Both the position numbers and the translations under genes were made by a program. A stretch of 34,490 nucleotides of DNA from CAYMUC01 sp964393535 (GTDB taxonomy: Bacteria; Actinomycetota; Acidimicrobiia; Acidimicrobiales; Ilumatobacteraceae), in contig CAYMUC010000019.1 of assembly GCA_964393535.1 (NCBI GenBank), positions 1-34,490 on the forward strand, read 5' to 3'. The notes beneath the pieces are model-generated. The model saw only the letters and a program-made list of their open reading frames with translations, searched no databases and was not told the DNA's origin. This document shows positions 7,020-14,600 of this stretch, piece by piece; position 1 is the stretch's first letter, and each line of letters opens with the position of its first letter.

Positions 7020-8035
7020 TCACGCGCATCGCCATCAACGGCTTCGGTCGCATCGGTCGGCTGGCCGTCCGTGCTCTCACCGGTCACCCCGAACTCGAAC
7101 TGGTGCACATCAACGAAGTGTCTGGTGGCCCGGCCACCGCTGCGCATCTGCTCGAGTTCGACACCGTGCACGGGCGTTACCCGGGCGAGGTGGGCGTCGA
7201 CGACGAGTCGTTGGTCATCGACGGGCGTCAGGTGACGTTCTCGTCGCAAGCCAGTCCCGGCGATGTGCCGTGGCGTGCGCTGGGGGTGGACCTCGTCATC
7301 GAGTCCAGCGGGAAGTTCCGCACCCCGGCTTTGTTGCAGGCCTACTTCGACGGCGGAGTCCGCAAGGTCGTGGTGTCGGCACCGGTGAAGGATCCCGTGG
7401 CTCTGAACGTGGTGATGGGGTGCAACGACCATCGTTACGAGCATGACCGCCACCACATCGTGACCGCTGCCTCGTGCACCACCAACTGTCTGGCACCGGT
7501 GGTGAAGGTGCTGCACGAGGGCATCGGTATCGAGCGCGGCGTCATCACCACCATTCACGACGTCACCAACACCCAGGTGGTGGTGGACGCACCGCACAAG
7601 GACCTACGTCGGGCGCGTTCCGCGTTGAACTCGCTCATCCCCACCTCCACCGGTTCGGCCACCGCCATCACGCTGATCTACCCCGAACTCACCGGCAAGT
7701 TGAACGGCATCGCCGTGCGGGTGCCGTTGCTGAACGCCTCACTCACCGACGCCGTGTTCACGATGTGCCGTGACGTCACCGTGGACGAGATCAACGGCCT
7801 GTTGCGCGCAGCGGCCGAGGGGCCACTCGAGGGCATTCTGGGTTTCGAGGATCGTCCACTCGTCTCGGCCGACTTCGTGAACGACACCCGTTCGGGCATC
7901 GTGGACGGCCCTTCCACCATGGTGGTGGATGGTCGCATGGTGAAGGTGCTGGCCTGGTACGACAACGAGATGGGCTACGCCCACCGCCTGGTGGAGTTGG
8001 CCGCCAAGGTGGCCCGGGGTCTGGTCGGTACCTGA
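7016..8035 (+). CDS. Arsenic-resistance GAPDH (1-arseno-3-phosphoglycerate forming)
   Basis: A 339-residue glyceraldehyde-3-phosphate dehydrogenase. It has the NAD-binding start 'INGFGRIGR' (7-15), catalytic C154 in 'AASCTTNC' and H181 in 'TTIHD'. The C-terminal 'WYDNEMGYAHR' is also conserved. Housekeeping GAPDH oxidises glyceraldehyde-3-phosphate using phosphate. In ars operons a dedicated copy uses arsenate instead, making unstable 1-arseno-3-phosphoglycerate, which ArsJ exports. Its position between the ArsR-ArsC fusion (ATGA overlap) and arsJ (1-nt gap) is the evidence for the arsenic role; the sequence alone cannot separate the two. The 'TGPATAA'-type region of housekeeping forms is altered to 'SGGPATAAHLLEFDT', as in the short arsenic type. 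Confidence 0.92.
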   Translation: MITRIAINGFGRIGRLAVRALTGHPELELVHINEVSGGPATAAHLLEFDTVHGRYPGEVGVDDESLVIDGRQVTFSSQASPGDVPWRALGVDLVIESSGKFRTPALLQAYFDGGVRKVVVSAPVKDPVALNVVMGCNDHRYEHDRHHIVTAASCTTNCLAPVVKVLHEGIGIERGVITTIHDVTNTQVVVDAPHKDLRRARSALNSLIPTSTGSATAITLIYPELTGKLNGIAVRVPLLNASLTDAVFTMCRDVTVDEINGLLRAAAEGPLEGILGFEDRPLVSADFVNDTRSGIVDGPSTMVVDGRMVKVLAWYDNEMGYAHRLVELAAKVARGLVGT

Positions 8036-8036
8036 C

Positions 8037-9281
8037 ATGAACCTGCGGAACTACGCCCTCGTGACCGGCGGGTACTGGGTGTTCACGCTCACCGACGGCG
8101 CGCTGCGCATGTTGGTGCTGCTGCACTTCAACGAACTGGGGTACTCGCCCGTCGCCATCGCCTTCTTGTTCCTCGCCTACGAGTTCATGGGCATCCTCAC
8201 CAACCTGTTGGGAGGCTGGGTCGGGTCACGGCGTGGCCTCAACCGCACCTTGGTCGGTGGACTGGTGTTGCAGATGGTGGCGTTGTCAGCGCTCACCCTG
8301 GAGAACCCGTCGTGGCAGCGGTGGTGGTCGGTCACCTTCGTGATGGCCATGCAGGCCCTGGCAGGTGTGGCCAAGGACCTCACCAAGATGAGTTCGAAGA
8401 GTGCTGTGAAGACCGTCGCCGGAACGGGCGACGGTGCACTGTTCCGCATGGTCGCCATGCTCACCGGCTCGAAGAACGCCCTCAAAGGAGTGGGGTTCTT
8501 CCTCGGCGCCGGCCTGCTGTCGTGGGTGGGGTACGACGGTGCCTTGTGGACCATGGTGGCCGCACTAGGGGTCACGGTGGTGGTGTTGGCCGTGTTCCTC
8601 AACCAGGACATCGGCAAGTCGAAGAGGAAGCCGCCCCTGCGGTCCATCCTGTCGAAGTCCACCGCCATCAACCGTCTGTCGGCCGCCAGGATGTTTCTGT
8701 TCGGGTCACGCGACATCTGGTTCGTGGTGGCGCTGCCCGTGTTCCTCGCCGACCAACTCGACTGGTCTCACGAAGGGGTGGGTGCCTTTCTGGCGTTGTG
8801 GATCATCGGCTACGGCATCGTGCAGTCCTCGGCACCACGTCTGTTGCGCCTGCGCCGCGGGCGAAGCGACGAGGTCGGGGCCACCCGCACCTGGGCGTTG
8901 GTCCTGGGCGTGGTCTCGGCGTTCATCGCCGTGGGCGTGGCGTTCGACATCGCCCGCACGGTGATCATCGTGGGGGGACTCGTCGTGTTCGGGGTGGTGT
9001 TCGCCATGAACTCGTCGCTGCACTCGTACCTGGTGCTGGCCTACGCCGACGACGACGAGGTGGCACTGGACGTCGGGTTCTACTACTCGGCCAACGCGGC
9101 GGGCCGTCTGGTGGGCACCTTGTTGTCGGGTGCGTTGTACCTGTGGGGCGGCCTCCCCGGTGCGCTGTGGGGATCCACCGCCTTCGTGGCGCTCACGTGG
9201 CTGCTGTCGCTGCGACTGCCACCCCTCCCCAGCCATGTCAGGGAGCGAATCGCGTTCCCGGCCGGCGGGGGCGATCACTGA
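8037..9281 (+). CDS. arsJ: ArsJ organoarsenical efflux permease
   Basis: A 414-residue MFS-fold membrane protein with about 12 hydrophobic helices. The N-terminus 'NYALVTGGYWVFTLTDGALR' and following 'HFNELGYSPVAIAFLFLAYE' are characteristic of ArsJ. ArsJ pumps 1-arseno-3-phosphoglycerate out of the cell. There it breaks down to arsenate, so GAPDH plus ArsJ gives net arsenate extrusion without reduction to arsenite. The gene begins 1 nt after the GAPDH stop and is last in the operon. Its final 44 nt overlap the 3' end of the convergent AlkB-like gene. Regulation should follow the upstream ArsR domain. Confidence 0.93.
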   Translation: MNLRNYALVTGGYWVFTLTDGALRMLVLLHFNELGYSPVAIAFLFLAYEFMGILTNLLGGWVGSRRGLNRTLVGGLVLQMVALSALTLENPSWQRWWSVTFVMAMQALAGVAKDLTKMSSKSAVKTVAGTGDGALFRMVAMLTGSKNALKGVGFFLGAGLLSWVGYDGALWTMVAALGVTVVVLAVFLNQDIGKSKRKPPLRSILSKSTAINRLSAARMFLFGSRDIWFVVALPVFLADQLDWSHEGVGAFLALWIIGYGIVQSSAPRLLRLRRGRSDEVGATRTWALVLGVVSAFIAVGVAFDIARTVIIVGGLVVFGVVFAMNSSLHSYLVLAYADDDEVALDVGFYYSANAAGRLVGTLLSGALYLWGGLPGALWGSTAFVALTWLLSLRLPPLPSHVRERIAFPAGGGDH

Positions 9282-9912
9282 ACTGTCGCCCGTCGAAGTA
9301 GGTGGGTGCGGTATCGGGTCGACCCCGGCGACTGGTCCATCGCCACGTCAACGAGATGCGTGGGAGATCGGTCGGGGCTCGCGGGATGCCGTGCAACCAG
9401 TCGCGCTGACAGGCACCGCCCATCACCAGCAGGTCGCCCTCGCCCGGCGTCACCACCATGTCGTCGCCGGGGTCCTCACCGGGGTCGTTGCGGCGACGAA
9501 GCACGAAGGGCCGCCTGACGCCCAGCACCACGATGGCGATGAGGGTGTCGTCCAGCCAGCGCATCTCCCGGTCGCTGTGCATGCCCTGGAAGTCGTCGCC
9601 CGTGCGGTACAGCAACGCGCTGGCACCCTCGAAGGGCCGGCGGAACCGTGATCGCAGGTGCAGGTGGGTGTGGCGCACCACCGTCGGGACCGCCACCCCG
9701 TCACCGGGTGCGGCACCCACCAGGCGGCGCTCGGGCACATAGCGGTCGTAGCGCAGCACTTCGCTCTGACGCCACGTCACCTGATCTCTCACCTCGTGGA
9801 ACACCTCATGTGGCGAACGCACGAAGCCCTGGTACCAGTGCACCCACGACGTGTCGTCCAACGGGATCACGTGGGGTACGACGGTGCGGTCGATGCTCAG
9901 GTCATCGGCCAC
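9238..9912 (-). CDS. AlkB-like 2-oxoglutarate/Fe(II) dioxygenase
   Basis: A 224-residue protein with the iron ligands H112-x-D114 ('MHSDREMRWL') and H174 ('DWLHGIPR'). The 2-oxoglutarate-binding R185-x5-R191 is 'RISLTWR', with Ser where AlkB usually has Asn. AlkB homologues remove alkyl groups from damaged nucleic acid bases by oxidation. Overall length and order match the ALKBH2/3-like bacterial group. I chose GTG 9912, preceded by a GACAGGA ribosome site and overlapping the upstream peptidase stop by 14-16 nt. Frame extension beyond this would lie inside the peptidase gene. The 3' end overlaps arsJ by 44 nt on the opposite strand. Whether the substrate is DNA, RNA or protein is not visible. 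Confidence 0.88.
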   Translation of the reverse strand: MADDLSIDRTVVPHVIPLDDTSWVHWYQGFVRSPHEVFHEVRDQVTWRQSEVLRYDRYVPERRLVGAAPGDGVAVPTVVRHTHLHLRSRFRRPFEGASALLYRTGDDFQGMHSDREMRWLDDTLIAIVVLGVRRPFVLRRRNDPGEDPGDDMVVTPGEGDLLVMGGACQRDWLHGIPRAPTDLPRISLTWRWTSRRGRPDTAPTYFDGRQFSDRPRRPGTRFAP

Positions 9913-10667
9913 TGGGCTGGGTCCTGTCGGTAGTAGTCGGCCAACACGTCGTACAACGCGCCGTGGTGTTCCTGCAGTGCCCACGGATCGGTGAAGAAGG
10001 TCTCGGTGGCCACGGCGAAGAACTCGCCCGGGTTGGTGCCCGCATAGTCGCGCAGTACGGGGTCGTCGCCAGCCTGAACTGCGGTATAGGTGTCGGTGCA
10101 CACGTCGATGAAGCGTTGCCGGGTTCGCGGGTCGTCGATGGGAGGTGTGCCGTCGACGACGCCGTCCAACATGTCCAACTGGTGGGCGAACTCGTGCAGG
10201 ACCACCGCCTGGCGCCGACGGGGATGACGTGAATCGGAGGTGACACTGGCCCACGACAGCACCACGGGCCCACGGTGATGCGCCTGACCCGACAGGTGGC
10301 TTGGCGCATCGGAGGTCAACCGACCCACGTCACCATCGAGTTGGCGTTCCCCTCGCACCACCACGGTGGAGCGGTGCACGATCACCGATGTCACCCTGGC
10401 GAATGGCTCGACACGATCGCCGTCGTGGTTCCAGGCGCTGATGAGCAACGCCGCCTGGGCGGCGATGACGATGGGCATCTCATCGGTGAGGGTCAGGCCG
10501 CGGGCGGCTTCGAACCGCAACTGGTCCACCAGACGCTTGCCCACTTCCTCGACCCGGTGGCGCTCGTGCTCGCCAAGCCGTGACCACAGCCCCCAACGGC
10601 GCTGCAGCACCTCGGGCCACGACACGGCGGGTGGTTGGTCGCTCTTGCGCCGAGTCCACCACGCCAT
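9897..10667 (-). CDS. mtfA: MtfA-type zinc metallopeptidase (M90)
   Basis: A 256-residue protein with the zinc motif H158-E-F-A-H162 and, about 57 residues on, 'NPGEFFAVATETFF' with E215 as probable third ligand. This is the MtfA/M90 pattern. The 'SW..V' and 'HRGPVVLSW' segments before the motif also fit. In E. coli MtfA is a soluble aminopeptidase that interacts with the glucose repressor Mlc; in actinobacteria its partner is not established. No signal peptide is seen. The ATG at 10667 sits in the centre of a 12-bp palindrome (10661-10672). Translation of the AlkB-like gene starts inside its last codons, so the two are probably coupled. Confidence 0.9.
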   Translation of the reverse strand: MAWWTRRKSDQPPAVSWPEVLQRRWGLWSRLGEHERHRVEEVGKRLVDQLRFEAARGLTLTDEMPIVIAAQAALLISAWNHDGDRVEPFARVTSVIVHRSTVVVRGERQLDGDVGRLTSDAPSHLSGQAHHRGPVVLSWASVTSDSRHPRRRQAVVLHEFAHQLDMLDGVVDGTPPIDDPRTRQRFIDVCTDTYTAVQAGDDPVLRDYAGTNPGEFFAVATETFFTDPWALQEHHGALYDVLADYYRQDPAQWPMT

Positions 10668-10708
10668 GGCGTCACGCTACTGACCGACGTTTCGGCCAAC
10701 ATGGTGCC

Positions 10709-11608
10709 ATGAGCGACATTCGTCTGGGTGCGGTGTTTCCCACCTGTGAGATCGGTGACGATCCGGTGGCCGTGCGGGACTTCGCCCAGGCGGCCGAAGA
10801 CCTGGGGTTCGATCATCTGGTGGCCTACGACCACGTGGTGGGAGCGGTGCACGAGCATCGCGAGCCACCGCTGTGGGGCCCCTATACCGAACACGATCCG
10901 TTTCATGAACCCTTCGTGCTGTTCGGCTATCTGGCCGGGGTGACCCGTCGACTGGAACTGGCCACGGGCGTGATCATCCTTCCCCAACGCCAGACCGTGC
11001 TGGTGGCCAAACAGGCAGCCGAGATCGCGGTGCTGTCGCAGGGTCGGTTGCGCCTGGGTGTGGGGACGGGTTGGAACTACGTGGAGTACGACAGCCTGGG
11101 TGTGCCCTTCGCAGGCCGTGGTGCGCGCCTCGATGAACAGGTGGAGGTGATGCGGCGACTGTGGCGCGAGCCGGTGGTCGACTTCGAAGGTCGGTTCCAT
11201 CGCATCGATCGCGGTGGCATCCTGCCCCAGCCGCGTACCGACATTCCGGTGTGGTTCGGCGGCTCGTCACCTCAGGCGCTCGCCCGGGCCGCACGACTGG
11301 GCGACGGGTTCCTGTTCGGGAGTTCGGGTGCTCGCATCGTGGGCTTGGTGGAGCAGACCCAGGAGTTGCTGCGGGCTCAAGGTCGCGACCCCGACTCCTT
11401 CGGGTTCGAGGCCCTGGCCGACTGGTCCAAGGGCCCCGAGGTGTGGCGGGCGGAACTGGAGCAGTGGCGGGCGGTGGGTGGCACCCACTACTCGGTGCGC
11501 ACCATGAGCACGGCGGCGGCGTTCATGCGTGTGGAGCCACCGGGTTTCACCACCGTCGACCAGCACATCGAGGGGCTGCGGCAGTTCATGGAAAGTGTTC
11601 GCGCCTGA
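10709..11608 (+). CDS. LLM-class (F420-type) oxidoreductase
   Basis: A 299-residue luciferase-like monooxygenase. The N-terminus 'IRLGAVFPTCEIGDDP' with 'AAEDLGFDHLVAYDHVV' is the first beta/alpha unit of the TIM barrel. 'LATGVIILPQRQTVLVAKQ' and 'RLRLGVGTGWN' are the typical cofactor-side motifs of the F420-dependent actinobacterial group, and 'IPVWFGGSS' is conserved. The enzyme likely reduces or oxidises a small organic substrate with F420 or FMN. It diverges from the MtfA-type gene across 41 bp, so transcripts may be nearly leaderless. ATG 10709 is favoured; an out-of-frame ATG at 10701 lies just upstream within a CATGG-TG-CCATG repeat. Confidence 0.9.
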   Translation: MSDIRLGAVFPTCEIGDDPVAVRDFAQAAEDLGFDHLVAYDHVVGAVHEHREPPLWGPYTEHDPFHEPFVLFGYLAGVTRRLELATGVIILPQRQTVLVAKQAAEIAVLSQGRLRLGVGTGWNYVEYDSLGVPFAGRGARLDEQVEVMRRLWREPVVDFEGRFHRIDRGGILPQPRTDIPVWFGGSSPQALARAARLGDGFLFGSSGARIVGLVEQTQELLRAQGRDPDSFGFEALADWSKGPEVWRAELEQWRAVGGTHYSVRTMSTAAAFMRVEPPGFTTVDQHIEGLRQFMESVRA

Positions 11609-11654
11609 GATTCGAAGTTCCGCTAGCAGCAGGGCGCATCCCCCGCCATAACAT

Positions 11655-11668
11655 TTGACCCGTTGACC
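11655..11668 (+). promoter_or_regulatory. Tandem TTGACC repeats upstream of Rieske gene
   Basis: Two copies of TTGACC, at 11655-11660 and 11663-11668, lie 8 bp apart and 27-40 nt ahead of the Rieske oxygenase start. They could be alternative -35 elements or a direct-repeat binding site, for example for the neighbouring IclR regulator. No clear -10 box fits within the short remaining space, so an activator-site reading is slightly preferred. Confidence 0.3.
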
Positions 11669-11694
11669 AATTCGTGGGTGAATGGGAGGCCATC

Positions 11695-13122
11695 GTGACC
11701 GCACTGGGTGAAGCTCGCAGCACCGGCCCCACCGTGCAGCAACTGCTGGAAACCGACACTCGAGCGGTTCCCGTGTCGCTGCGCGATACCTCCACAGCGT
11801 TCCAGGGCGCTGCCGACGTACCCCGCAGTCGTTACACCTCGGCTCAGTTTGCACAACTCGAGCGTGACTACCTGTGGACCCGTACGTGGCAGATGGCGTG
11901 CACCGAAGACCAGTTGCGCCAACCCGGTGACCACGTGGTGTACGACGTCGCCGATCAGTCCCTCATCGTGGTGCGTGACCACGACGGTGCCATCAGAGCG
12001 TTCCACAACTCGTGTCTGCACCGAGGCACCAAGTTGCGGGTCGACGACGGCCGGGTGGCGTCGTTCCGCTGCCCGTTCCACGGATGGCGATGGGATCTCG
12101 AGGGCAACCTCACCGAGGTGCCGGCGGGTTGGGACTTCCCCCAGATCACCGAGCACCCCGAGCGTTCACGCTTGCCCGAGGCCGCCGTGGCCACGTGGTG
12201 CGGGTTCGTGTTCGTGAACATGGCGGCCGATCCCATCCCCTTCGAGCGTTACGCCGACAAACTCATCGAGCACTTCGGCAGTGACTTCGACATGGCCAAC
12301 CGCTACGTGGCGTTCCACGCCGTGAAGGAAGTACCGGCGAACTGGAAGGTGTGCATGGAGGCCTTCGGTGAGGCGTATCACGTCATCGCCACGCACCCCC
12401 AAATCCTGGAGTTCTGCGCCGACACCAACAGCGAATACGCCATCTGGCCCGACTCGCCGTACGTGACCCGGTTCTTCAACGCCTTTGGCGTGGGCAGCCC
12501 GCACCTGGGTGACCTCACCCCTCAACAGGTGGCCGACGCCCAGATGACGTTCTCATCACGGGCACCCAAGGGCACCCTCACGGTGCCTGCGGGCACCCAA
12601 GCCCGGCCCATGGTGGCTGAGGTGTTCCGCACCGCCATGGGCGAGCGGTTCGGGGCAGATCTGTCCGAGGTGTCCGACGCCGAGATCCTCGACGCCGTGC
12701 TGTACCACCTGTTCCCGGCGTTCGCCCCGTGGGCCGGTATCGGTCAGTCGCTGGTGTACCGCTGGCGGCCAGGGTCAACGCCCGACACGTGTTTCATGGA
12801 CGTGATCCGCATGGCTCCGATTCCCGACGGTCAACCCCGCCCAGAACGGGCCGAGACCCAGGTGCTGACACTGGAGCAGAACTGGAAAGAAGCCAAGGGC
12901 ATGGGTGGTCTGGCCGATGTGTTCGAACAGGACATGGCCAACCTGCCCCGAGTCCAGGCCGGCCTCAAGAGCCGTGGGGCCAAGGGTGTCAGTTTCGGTC
13001 TGTACCAGGAAGGCCGCATGCGTCTGCTGCACCGCCTCATCGACCAATTCATCCTCGAGGGTCTGGCCGACGACGGTCGCAGCCCCGACGAACTGGCACC
13101 CTTCGCCATGTCGGCCGACTGA
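11695..13122 (+). CDS. Rieske aromatic-ring-hydroxylating oxygenase alpha subunit
   Basis: A 475-residue oxygenase. The Rieske 2Fe-2S ligands are C107-x-H109 ('CLHRG') and C126-x2-H129 ('CPFHGW'). The mononuclear iron site is H229-x4-H234 in 'AYHVIATH', within the usual 'NWK...EAFGEAYH' context. These proteins put oxygen into an aromatic or cyclic substrate, using electrons from separate reductase or ferredoxin partners, none of which is next door. I chose GTG 11695 because GGGAGG precedes it by 5 nt; the frame is also open from 11674. The IclR gene converges on it with a 4-nt gap and is a candidate regulator. The substrate is unknown. Confidence 0.93.
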   Translation: MTALGEARSTGPTVQQLLETDTRAVPVSLRDTSTAFQGAADVPRSRYTSAQFAQLERDYLWTRTWQMACTEDQLRQPGDHVVYDVADQSLIVVRDHDGAIRAFHNSCLHRGTKLRVDDGRVASFRCPFHGWRWDLEGNLTEVPAGWDFPQITEHPERSRLPEAAVATWCGFVFVNMAADPIPFERYADKLIEHFGSDFDMANRYVAFHAVKEVPANWKVCMEAFGEAYHVIATHPQILEFCADTNSEYAIWPDSPYVTRFFNAFGVGSPHLGDLTPQQVADAQMTFSSRAPKGTLTVPAGTQARPMVAEVFRTAMGERFGADLSEVSDAEILDAVLYHLFPAFAPWAGIGQSLVYRWRPGSTPDTCFMDVIRMAPIPDGQPRPERAETQVLTLEQNWKEAKGMGGLADVFEQDMANLPRVQAGLKSRGAKGVSFGLYQEGRMRLLHRLIDQFILEGLADDGRSPDELAPFAMSAD

Positions 13123-13126
13123 TTGG

Positions 13127-13933
13127 CTACACCCCCGTCAAGGGGTCGGGTACCGGCAGTCGCGCCAGGCGCGCCCAGTCCTGGGTGATGGCCGCCGCCG
13201 TGTCCAACAGCAGTGGGAGATGATGCTCTGTGAGCGTCTCGATGGTGGTTTCGGCGGCGTGCACGGTCACGTTCAACGCTGCGATCACCCGACCCTCGGC
13301 ATTGCGCAGTGGCGCCGCCACCGAGCGGATTCCGCGGGCGAGTTGTTCGTCGGACAACGCCCATCCGCGCTTGCGGATGGTGGCCAACTCGCGTTCCAGT
13401 TGCGACGCGCTTGCCGTGCGGTGGGGGATCACGTGCGACCGTGACGGCAACGCCAGCACGGCCTCGCGTTGGTCAGCCGTGAGATCGGCCAACAACACCT
13501 TGCCCATGGAGGTGGCGACGGCGGGGAAACGGGTGCCGATCTGCACGGCGAAGGCGATGATCTTGGGGACGGGAACGCGGGCGGTGTACACGATGTCGCT
13601 GCCGTCCAACTGGGCGATGGAGGTCGACTCGCCGGTCTGAGCCACGAGGTGCTGCATGAGGGGCCGAGCGACATCCCACATACCCATCATGCTCACGTAG
13701 GCGGTGCCCAACTCGAGGGTGCGGGTGGTCAGCGAATAGGCACCCTCGTGCGACCGGACATAGCCGAGGTCCTCGAGCGTCATCAGCAGGCGTCGAGCGG
13801 TCGGTCGTGCCAGACCTGTACGGGTCGCCACATCGCTCACGGTCAACCGGGTGACGTCGGGGGTGAAGGACCGCAGCACCTCTAGACCCCGCGCCAGCGC
13901 CTCCACGAATTCGCCCGAGGTATCGCGTCGCAT
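13127..13933 (-). CDS. IclR-family transcriptional regulator
   Basis: A 268-residue regulator. Residues 8-75 form the winged helix ('ALARGLEVLRSF', 'TVSDVATRTGLARPTARRLL', 'LEDLGYV'). Residues 80-255 form the IclR effector domain, with 'GTRFPAVATSMGKVLLA' and 'RGIRSVAAPL'. The sequence is closest in style to the PcaR/PobR group that controls aromatic catabolism. It lies tail to tail with the Rieske oxygenase and head to head with the alpha/beta hydrolase, 34 bp away. An 11-bp palindrome, CGCAT-G-ATGCG (13929-13939), covers its start codon and could be an autoregulatory site. Regulation of the Rieske gene is an inference from position. Confidence 0.93.
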   Translation of the reverse strand: MRRDTSGEFVEALARGLEVLRSFTPDVTRLTVSDVATRTGLARPTARRLLMTLEDLGYVRSHEGAYSLTTRTLELGTAYVSMMGMWDVARPLMQHLVAQTGESTSIAQLDGSDIVYTARVPVPKIIAFAVQIGTRFPAVATSMGKVLLADLTADQREAVLALPSRSHVIPHRTASASQLERELATIRKRGWALSDEQLARGIRSVAAPLRNAEGRVIAALNVTVHAAETTIETLTEHHLPLLLDTAAAITQDWARLARLPVPDPLTGV

Positions 13934-13970
13934 GATGCGCTCAGTCTCTCATGGGTAGCGTGCCGCCGTG

Positions 13971-14597
13971 ATGGTCACCCCGCCGACCGATGTGGCGCTT
14001 CGAGGGTCACGCTTGGCCGAAGCGAAGCGTGTGGTGGTGCTGGTGCACGGCCGTGATCAGGATCCGGACTTCATGGTCACCCACGTGATCGATCGTCTCG
14101 AGGTGCCCGATGTGGCGTACGTGCTGCCCCGGGCGCCCCAGCGGCGTTGGTACCCCGCCCCGTTCCTGGCACCGTTGGAACTCAACGCAACCGCACTCGA
14201 CGAGTCCCTGCAGCGACTGGACGAACTGCACGTGTGGCTGGACGAGTGCGGGCGGCTGCCAGGCGAGGTGATGTGGTGCGGGTTCTCCCAGGGGGCCTCG
14301 CTGGTGACCACGTACGTGGCGCGCCGGGGGTTGCGCTGCGGTGGGCTGGTGGCGTTCACCGGTGGACTCATCGGTCCACCCGGATCGCGGTTCCACATCG
14401 AGGGAGATCTCACAGGAATGCCGGTGTACATGAGCGCCAGTGCCGCCGACGACTGGTTGCCCGTGGACCGAGCAGTGGAAACGGCCTCGGTGTTCCGGGC
14501 GGCGGGAGCGCAGGTGCGACTGGACGTGTTCCAGGATCGCGGGCACGAGATCAGCGACGCCGAGATCGACGTCGCCCGCCAACTCATGCGGCGCTGA
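13971..14597 (+). CDS. Alpha/beta hydrolase (carboxylesterase/phospholipase-like)
   Basis: A 208-residue serine hydrolase. It shows the oxyanion-side 'VVVLVHGRDQDP', the nucleophile elbow 'GFSQG' and, near the end, 'DRGHEI' with the catalytic His. 'SAADDWLP' supplies the likely Asp. It fits the YpfH/phospholipase-carboxylesterase family of small cytoplasmic esterases. ATG 13971 directly follows an in-frame GTG at 13968, and either may be used. It shares a 37-bp spacer with the divergent IclR gene, so IclR may control it. The natural ester is unknown; hydrolysis of a metabolite linked to the Rieske pathway is possible. Confidence 0.88.
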   Translation: MVTPPTDVALRGSRLAEAKRVVVLVHGRDQDPDFMVTHVIDRLEVPDVAYVLPRAPQRRWYPAPFLAPLELNATALDESLQRLDELHVWLDECGRLPGEVMWCGFSQGASLVTTYVARRGLRCGGLVAFTGGLIGPPGSRFHIEGDLTGMPVYMSASAADDWLPVDRAVETASVFRAAGAQVRLDVFQDRGHEISDAEIDVARQLMRR

Positions 14598-14600
14598 CGC

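Noticed and set aside
7016..8035. GAPDH as the housekeeping glycolytic enzyme
   Set aside because: It sits between an ArsR-ArsC fusion (overlapping start) and arsJ (1-nt gap), with no pgk or tpi nearby. The arsenic role explains the context better.
9913..10254. An N-terminal extension of the AlkB-like protein
   Set aside because: The extra part is Arg/Pro-rich shadow sequence of the MtfA-type gene. GTG 9912 has a ribosome site.
10661..10711. Two CCATGG-centred palindromes at the divergent start codons as an operator pair
   Set aside because: Both are centred on start codons, where C-C-A-T-G-G is common in high-GC genomes, so symmetry is likely accidental. The 41-bp spacer leaves little room to tell.
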